DNA of 64,000 nt, from positions 23,707,332 through 23,771,331 of the forward strand of contig NC_059482.1 of assembly GCF_018139145.2 (NCBI RefSeq), read 5' to 3'. The position numbers were made by a program, and so were the translations under genes. This DNA comes from Gymnogyps californianus. Lineage: Eukaryota > Chordata > Aves > Accipitriformes > Cathartidae. The notes under the pieces are model-generated. The model was not told the origin of the DNA, did not search any database, and saw only the letters and a program-made list of their open reading frames with translations. Below are positions 57,561-64,000 of this stretch, piece by piece. How positions within the stretch are numbered: position 1 is the first letter of the stretch; every line of letters begins with the position of its first letter.

Positions 57561-60058
57561 CCCTTTTGCCTTGGAGATGCTTGCACCTGAGAACAGCTAA
57601 GGCTTGGTCTGTCCCAGCAGCGGGAAGCCTCTTCTGTCGGGCACTGGCCATCTCAGTCTCTCCCTCCACACCTGAGGGAAGTGTGAGCAGACACGCTGCT
57701 CGGAGTGTGCGGCAGTGAGGAGTACTGGGGTTCAAGGAGGCCACGCACAAAAATTGTGCCCTTCTTTCATCTAGTGTGATGATACGTGTTAGCTTGAGAG
57801 GGGATTTATTTATGGTACCTCAGGGCTTGTGAGCTTTCGTAACTTGAATGTTCATGCTTAAATGAAAAGTGATTGGATTTCTTTGCTTTCTACTTCTTCC
57901 TTTAACTTCCAAAAAAAATCTCTCCTCTTCTGACTGCACTGTGCAAGTCAGTAAGGAGCAAGCTCTGCTGTATGAAGAGACAAGCTCTGACAAGCAATCA
58001 TTCAGAGTGCAGAAAATAACTTTTCCAGCTGTGAGTTGTGGAGCTTTTCAGGAACTGCCTCCTCTTTCTGACTGCTGAAACCCCTGTTGATACAGGGTCA
58101 TACAGCCTCTCTGTCCTGCTCTCTGCTTTGGATGCAGAAGGATGCCGGAGTGGATAAAAAGATGTGATGATGGCAGCACACGTCTTTGCTAAATATTACC
58201 AACATTTGCATGAATCTACTGATTCTGTATTCTTTTTTTTATGAAGAAATAAACAGCGTTCTTAAGCTTTTGTTGGTGCTTATTTCTAATTTGTCTTTTC
58301 TTCCTTATTAGGAAATGAGGAAAGAAAATAAAAAAATGAGGAGAAGAAGACAGGCAAAGTGTAATTTTTTGAAAATGCAATTCCCTGTCGGTTGTGATGA
58401 AGCACGTGGCAGGGCCCATGGCTGCGGTGTCCCATTCAACCAGCTCCAGCGCCCATGACCCTGAGCGCCCCAGCCAGGTCCAGCTGGGTCCAGGCGCGCC
58501 GTGAGGGACCCACCGCTGCCACAGCTGAGCACCGCAGGGAAAACCTGCTCAGGAAGGGGCCAAACCCCTGCACCCAGCCATGAGCGAGGGGCGAGGGCCC
58601 CACTGCAGGCTGGGAGCTGTAGTCCCCACCCCAGCAGCCAGGCAGCCCCATCCCCAGCTCTGTCTCCTGGCGAAGGAGGGCCGGGCTGTCAGCCCTGGGC
58701 CACCAGGAGAGACCGTCCCCAGGGCTGCTCGGGTGTCTCTCCTGCGGGACAGCTCCAGGTCTCGGCCCCCAGGAGACAGAAGGGGCACAGGGGCCAGAAA
58801 TGAAGCCCGAGCTGTGGGAGCCTGAGCGGGACGGCTGGAGGGGCGTGCGGCTGGGCTGTGCCCCAAGCCTGCCCAGGGCTGTCCTTCGGCCCGTGTCCCT
58901 GCACCTCAGGGTGCCGTGCATGCAGCAGAACTCGGCTGCCTGCAGCAGGAGAGCCGCGGGCAGGGCAGGGCCCTCCGCCAGGCAGGCTGGCAGCAGGGAG
59001 GGGACCTCCACCCCAGCCCTGGCAGAATGAGAGATTTCCTGGGGACCCATGGGGATGGCCTGGACTTGGCCCCACAGCGGGGAGCTGCTGGCCAGGAACG
59101 GCGAGGAGCTCTCTCCTGCTGGAGTTTTACGTCCTCCCTCCTCCCAGCCCATGGGGAGCCTGGCGCACGCTGGCCCCACTGCCTGGCTGATGGCACCGGG
59201 CACAGCCTGGCCCTGTCCTGTGGCCACAGTGCTCTGTGCGGCCCTGGCAGCTGTTGTGCCAACAATGGGATTTGGGGTCTGGCCAGTGCCATGGCACTGG
59301 CAAGAGGGACGTGTCAGGGGCAGGGGACAGCTACTGCTGCTGTGGTGGGAGCAGGCCAGAGCAGCCCTGCTTCCCAAAGGGCCAGAAGCCCGGCCCCAGC
59401 AGCCCAGAGGAGGTGTGGCAGGGTGCCCCGGGGGCACAGCTCTTCCCTCTCCTGCATGGAAACTTGTTCCCTGGCTCACAGGCACGGATATGCATGCCTC
59501 GACCATGCCAGAGGTGGCCACCTCTGAACACCAGGACGAACGACGACCTGCCAGCTTGGCAGAGCACGGGTGCCTTGTCATGCCCAGGGGTGTCTCAGGA
59601 AGGGGCAGGCTGGGCTAAAGCTTCTCTCCTCCTCTCCTCCAGGTTCTGCGGTCCAGCAGGGCTGCTGGGGCTTCGGTGGAGGGACACAGTGGGTCTGGAG
59701 GTGCTGTGCTGCCATGGGCTGCAGGCAAGTTAAGTGTGACAGGCAGCTCTCATGCAATCCTGATTCCTTCAGGGTCTGCCTTTTCCCTTTTGCCCTCTGC
59801 CTCCCTAAAGAAAAGCCTTCCACAGCGGGTGAACAAACATGGCTTCTTTTGGGGGAAAGCCTAACTGAGGGGTAAACTTCTACAACAGTATTGGGGCCAG
59901 GGTGTGCTGAGGGTGAGCTGTCCTGCAGGCAGCAGCAAAGGCCAGGAATGATGCTGCCTGCTCAGCACGCTCAGGACACTCCCCGTCTGAAGGGCACCAT
60001 GGCATTGGACTGGTTGTTGCAGCTTTAATCAAATGCAGCCATTTTCCTGAGGAGAGCT
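57561..60058. other. No supportable gene; GC-rich block 58.4-59.7 kb
   Basis: 57.6-58.4 kb is AT-rich with possible further ATAD2-like remnants (around 57900-58080) that could not be confirmed. 58.43-59.65 kb is abruptly GC-rich and gives long chance frames on both strands, including 381 codons on the - strand at 58436-59581, with low-complexity Ala/Pro/Ser/Gly composition and no recognised domain. A variant polyadenylation signal ATTAAA on the - strand at 60024-60029 probably belongs to the MROH-like copy. Confidence 0.45.
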
Positions 60059-63000
60059 TTAGCTCTCCCCAGCTTTGCAGGGCCAGCAGCACAGCGCCCG
60101 TAGGGTCCATCCTGATGTTGGCTGTGCCTTTGGAGAGCTCAGTATCAGCAGGGTCTGAGCTGCCAGTGAACAGATTGAGGGTTTGCCATCTTCCACCAAG
60201 GGCTCTAGGGCTGTGACAGAAAGAAACCGAGCAGATGGGAAAACTCTCTGCTTGCAGAGACTGCCCCAGACATCCCCTCCAGACCATGCCAGCCCCACCC
60301 GTCTCTTTCCCTGGTCAGGAGGGAGCAGGTGGGACAAACAGATCGGCTGCAAGCTGCTGCTCAGGAATACCCCAAATGCCCCTGACGTGCTGTCCTGGTT
60401 TTGGCTAGGACAGAGTTAATTTTCTTCCTAGTAGCTGGTATAGTGCTGTGTTTTGGATTTAGTATGAGAATAATGTTGACAACACCCTGATGTTTTTAGT
60501 TGTTGCTAAGTAGTGTTCATACTAAGTCAAGGATTTTTCAGCTTCTCGTGCCCAGCCAGCAAGAAGGCTGGAGGGGCACAAGAAGCTGGGAGGGGACACT
60601 GCCAGGACAGCTGACCCAAACCAGCCAAAGGGATATTCCATACCATATGACATCATGCCCAGTATATAAACTGGGGGGAGTTAACTGGGAGGGGGGATCG
60701 CGGCTCGGGAACTAACTGGGCATCGGTCAACGAGTGGTGAGCAATTGCATTGTGCACCACTTGCTTTGTATAGTTTAATTCTTTTAGTATTGCTATTGTC
60801 ATATTATTATTATCATTATCATTGTTTTTCATTCCTTTCTGTCCTATTAAACTGTCTTTATCTCAACTCACAAGGTTTTTTTTTTTTCCTGATTCTCTCC
60901 CCCATCCCAGGGGTGGGGGGGCAGTGAGCGAGCGCCTCTGTGGTGCTTAGCTGCCGGCTGGGGTTAAACCACGACACGTGCTCCTCTGCCCCTGAAGAGT
61001 TTCCCTGGAGCAGGGCAAGGCAAGGCAGCAGCCTGCCCAACCTCTGTCCCCTGCCCCACCAGCCCCAGCACACGCAGCACTGCCCCTATTCACCCTTGCA
61101 GATCTCCCTCAGCTTCTCCGGGCTTCGGTTCCTCAGGTGCCGCCCTGCCAGCCCTAGGCACAGACCTGCTGTCAGACCTCTTGCTCCCCAGCATGCTCCC
61201 AGCAGCATGGCCCCTGGCCCTGCCAGCTTGGCTGCACGCCCTCCTCCCCCTCAGCAGGGTGACCCCAGGGAAGGACAGTACCTGAGGGCAGTGGGACTGA
61301 GCAAGGCTGCCACCAAGCCCAACTGTGTGGACAGGGGTGGGAGAGGGAGGCACAGAGCCCCTGGCTGCCCTGTCGGGGCTCTGGCAGCCCCAGGGCTGCC
61401 CCTTGCTGCCAGTGCAGCAGTGGAAACTGGGGCCAGGTGGCCAGAAGAGGGACCCTGGGGACTGTGGCTCACTGATGAACCTGACGGCCACCTCTCACAA
61501 GGTGGTCTGAGTATCCTCCAGGTATGGCAGGCTCTGACACACGTGTTCTTCAACTCTGCTCCTGTCCTGCACCAGCTGGAGAGAGCACACGGGCATCGGG
61601 CTGTCACAGACCCTCCCCAGCTGGCTGGACCAATCCCTCCTCCCATCACCCCAGGCCATTCCCATCTCCCAGCCAGTAGCCCTGTGGGGACAAAGGTTCA
61701 GAGGGAGCCGCAGGCTGAGGGGGCCCTGGGGGTGCTGAGACCCCCTCCATCCTGCTGCCAGGACCAGGATGGGCCAGTGTCTCCTTCAGCACCCTGGGGT
61801 GGGGAGGGGAGAGGGGCCTGGAGAAGAGCCCTTGGGGGCTCCATGCCTGAGGGCAGGGAACCACGATGCAGCTCCAGGTTGTGGGCTCTGGGCTGGAGCA
61901 GGGCAGGCAAGGCACAGCTGCATGTCCCACACCCCAGGCACGTGTGGCAGCCCTTGTCCAGCCCGGCCCTCGGGCTTTGGGGGTTGTCCTCACCAAGCAC
62001 TCTCCAGTCCTCCATGCCTGCTCCGTCTGAGTCAGGTGCTTGAGCTGTTTCCACTTGAGGAGCTCTGCAGCAGGGAGGAGGGCTTCTCCAGAGACCTGCA
62101 GAGCAGCAGAGGCTGGGAGATGGCACCACAGCCCATGGAAGGAGACCTGGCATCCCCCTCCTCTTGGTCAGGCTGCGAGCCTTTCCCAGCCTGGTATAGG
62201 AGGAGGTGGTGGAGGACAGAGTCTGAACTGGGTTCAGTGCCCAGGGCAGGGACATGGGGCGGCCACCACCTCAGGTATCTCGTGTATCTCACGCTGCCAG
62301 GCAGCAGAGTGGTGACGCTGGCGGGACCAGGTAGGGCAGGTCTGGACAATGTCCGTGCCAGATCCTCCACCCCTGGTCGCGCTGGGTCTGCAGGGACCCT
62401 TCCTCTGGGCTGTGCTGGAGGAGGGCTGAACAGGGGGAGCAGGGCTGGGAGGGGACCCCAGCTTCCCATCCACCTCTGCAGTGCAGGAGTCATGGGGGGA
62501 GGAGGAAGGCAGTGGTGAGACCAGTGCAGGGAAGGAGAGGAGTTCTGCCCTGTCCTCAGTGACTCAGGGTGCTGGGACCCCAAGGTGGCACATATTCCTA
62601 TACTCTGACTGCCAGCAGCCCTTGCCCTGATGCCCAGGCCACCCCTGTGGGGTCAGCACGCCCTTCCCCGTGTCACTGGTCAGCTTTGAAATCTGTACCT
62701 TGGCCACGTTGTGGGTCTGGTCGCTTATATGGAAAACAGTAGGAGCAGTCCCCTCTGCACCTGCTGCTTCATCTGCTGCTTTACTTTCCACACCACCATC
62801 TGCATCACATCTTTGAAGAGGCGGGTGGAGAGCTCTTGCACCTGGATGGACTCCTAGTAGGGAGGAGGACAGGAGAACTTGAGCAACAGCTGCTCCCTGC
62901 CTGCAGTGAGCGAGGGTGTTAGTGTCGCCAGTGTGAGAGGAGATGATCCAGGGTCAGATTCTGCACACAGGAGCTGTGGGCCAGATCTGCAGCCATGGCT

Positions 63001-63924
63001 GGATGGCCCCGGGCCCCTGAAAGGCCACGCAAGAGGTTTCCATCCTGTGGTTCCTGTGCCTCTGAGTGTTCTCCCAGCCCCCAGCATTTACCACCAGCCG
63101 CACCAGCCACATCGGCCATATCAGCCACACCAACCACACCGATCACACCAGCTGCACCAGCCACACCACTGCAGAGGTCCCCAGGGAAGGGCTGAAAAGG
63201 AGACCAGGCTGACCCTTGGCAATGCCTCCGGGGCACACACCACTGGCTCAGCCTCAGCACCCCGCCACGGCGCCTAGGGAGAACATATGGTCCTGCCTCG
63301 CAGCTCAGCTGGGGGAGCTCTCAGATCCCAGGGGCCTCAGGTTGCCCAGAGGCATCAACATGCCAGGGAGAAGCCATGCTGGGCTGCAGAGCCCAGAAGC
63401 CATCCCATAAGAGCCCAGGGGAGCAGCACTGCCCAAGTGTTGCCTGCAGGGCAGGCTGAAGGGCAGCTTTCCTTGCAGAGTGCCCATTGTCAGGGCTCAG
63501 GCTCCCACAGCAGCCTTACACTGTCGGAGAGTGGTAGGAGCTTCTCTGCCAGCTGCAGAGTGATGGGGCTGGCCTCCTCCCTCTTCATATGACCCATCAC
63601 ATTTCTGAAGATAACCAGGGCCTTCATCTTGATGTCAGTGTTGGCATACTGCAGGGTCTCTGTGATGCCTGGCAGCAGGACCTGAATTTTTCTTCCCTGT
63701 ATGAAGCACAGAATTTCCTTTTTGTGAAGTGGTGAAAGACCACCCTGGCAAAAATGCTCCGTTCACTGAGCACTGGCCTCCCGTCCAGCTTCCTAGCAGG
63801 TGGCACAGGAGTTGCTGCAGCAGCCTCCTGGCAGACAGTGGCCAGGGGATGCAGGAGAGCCGGGGTAGGGCAGGAGAGCAAAGCCTCCGTGTCCCCTGCT
63901 CAGCCACCTCCTTTTCAAACCGGC
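60059..63924 (-). pseudogene. MROH-family (Maestro heat-like repeat) gene copy, 3' exons, frame-broken
   Basis: HEAT-repeat protein of the MROH family, expanded in birds; function unknown. Exons on the - strand, in transcript order, are ~63924-63520 (DGRPVLSERSIFARVVFHHF, then a one-base loss, then LQYANTDIKMKALVIFRNV), 62853-62699 (155 nt; ELSTRLFKDVMQMVV, with a one-base deletion near 62735 before SDQTHNVAK), 62095-61994 (SGEALLPAAELLKWKQLKHL), 61575-61473 (LVQDRSRVEE, then TGA at 61497-61495), 61153-61094 (LAGRHLRNRSPEKLREIC) and 60210-60059 (LEPLVEDGKPSICSLAAQTL to WPCKAGES and TAG/TAA-type stop at the exon end). Introns are GT-AG and phases match. At least two frameshifts plus a stop argue for a pseudogene, unless they are assembly errors. 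Upstream exons lie beyond the window. Confidence 0.82.
60391..60976 (+). mobile_element. Solo LTR of an avian endogenous retrovirus (LTR4), in the last intron of the MROH-like copy
   Basis: A 586-bp complete LTR, starting TGTCCTGGTTTTGG and ending AACCACGACA, with a perfect 5-bp target duplication, CGTGC, at 60386-60390 and 60977-60981. TATATAAA box at 60663-60670 and ATTAAA polyadenylation signal at 60846-60851. Same family as LTR3 (opposite orientation) and antisense to the MROH-like gene. No internal genes. Confidence 0.92.
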
Positions 63925-64000
63925 CTGAAGGGGCAGATGGGTTGGTAACCCACTATGCCTGGAGAGCTCCCCAGGCAGCCACCAGGTCCTTCCACGGCAG

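Noticed and set aside
58436..59581. 381-codon - strand frame in the GC-rich block
   Set aside because: Low-complexity Ala/Pro/Ser/Gly translation with no recognised domain; other frames are equally open. GC bias explains the length.
60940..62043. 367-codon + strand frame
   Set aside because: It crosses the end of LTR4 and is antisense to three MROH-like exons whose own frame is conserved; a shadow of those.

Overview
This window is nuclear DNA of a bird. Intron-containing vertebrate genes, CR1 LINE fragments and long-terminal-repeat copies of families widespread in avian genomes all point that way; the species cannot be told from the sequence. Two genes are recognised with confidence, both on the + strand and in the order seen on human 16q21: the last exon of GINS3 (1879-2109) and the whole coding part of NDRG4 (25773-43618).

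Layout. 1-1878 is GINS3 intron carrying an old antisense CR1 remnant. 1879-2109 is the GINS3 terminal coding exon, followed by its 3' UTR. About 3.85-24.9 kb is intergenic or 5' flank: no supportable exon, CR1 scraps, and three antisense-oriented ERV LTRs at 8977, 12022 and 20092. 24.9-26.0 kb holds an 18-copy GC-rich minisatellite, a CpG-rich promoter with an 8-copy hexanucleotide repeat, and NDRG4 first coding exon A. 26-43.6 kb is the NDRG4 body. A second first exon (B) at 34647 has its own TATA box. Sixteen further coding exons include a 39-nt frame-preserving cassette. All splice sites are GT-AG and all phases match, giving predicted proteins of 403 or 390 residues from promoter A and 352 or 339 from promoter B. 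Several introns are loaded with alternating CA/TG tracts, a 113-bp tandem duplication and a ~115-bp inverted repeat. The 3' UTR runs to an AATAAA at 45892.

Downstream of NDRG4 (46-64 kb) the expected neighbours SETD6 and CNOT1 are not seen. Instead there are two CR1 LINE pieces in opposite orientation (48.7-50.1 and 51.15-52.2 kb), an intron-containing, frame-broken copy of the ATAD2 bromodomain and post-bromodomain region (52.8-57.6 kb) split by a 1.1-kb LTR with a perfect target duplication, and on the - strand the 3' end of a Maestro heat-like repeat (MROH) family gene copy (60.06-63.9 kb) with frameshifts and a stop codon, whose last intron carries another complete LTR.

The two real genes are functionally unrelated: GINS3 is part of the replicative CMG helicase, and NDRG4 is a catalytically inactive alpha/beta-hydrolase-fold protein of neurons and heart. 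The most unusual material is the repeat architecture around the two NDRG4 promoters and the pair of decayed, still-spliceable gene copies downstream.
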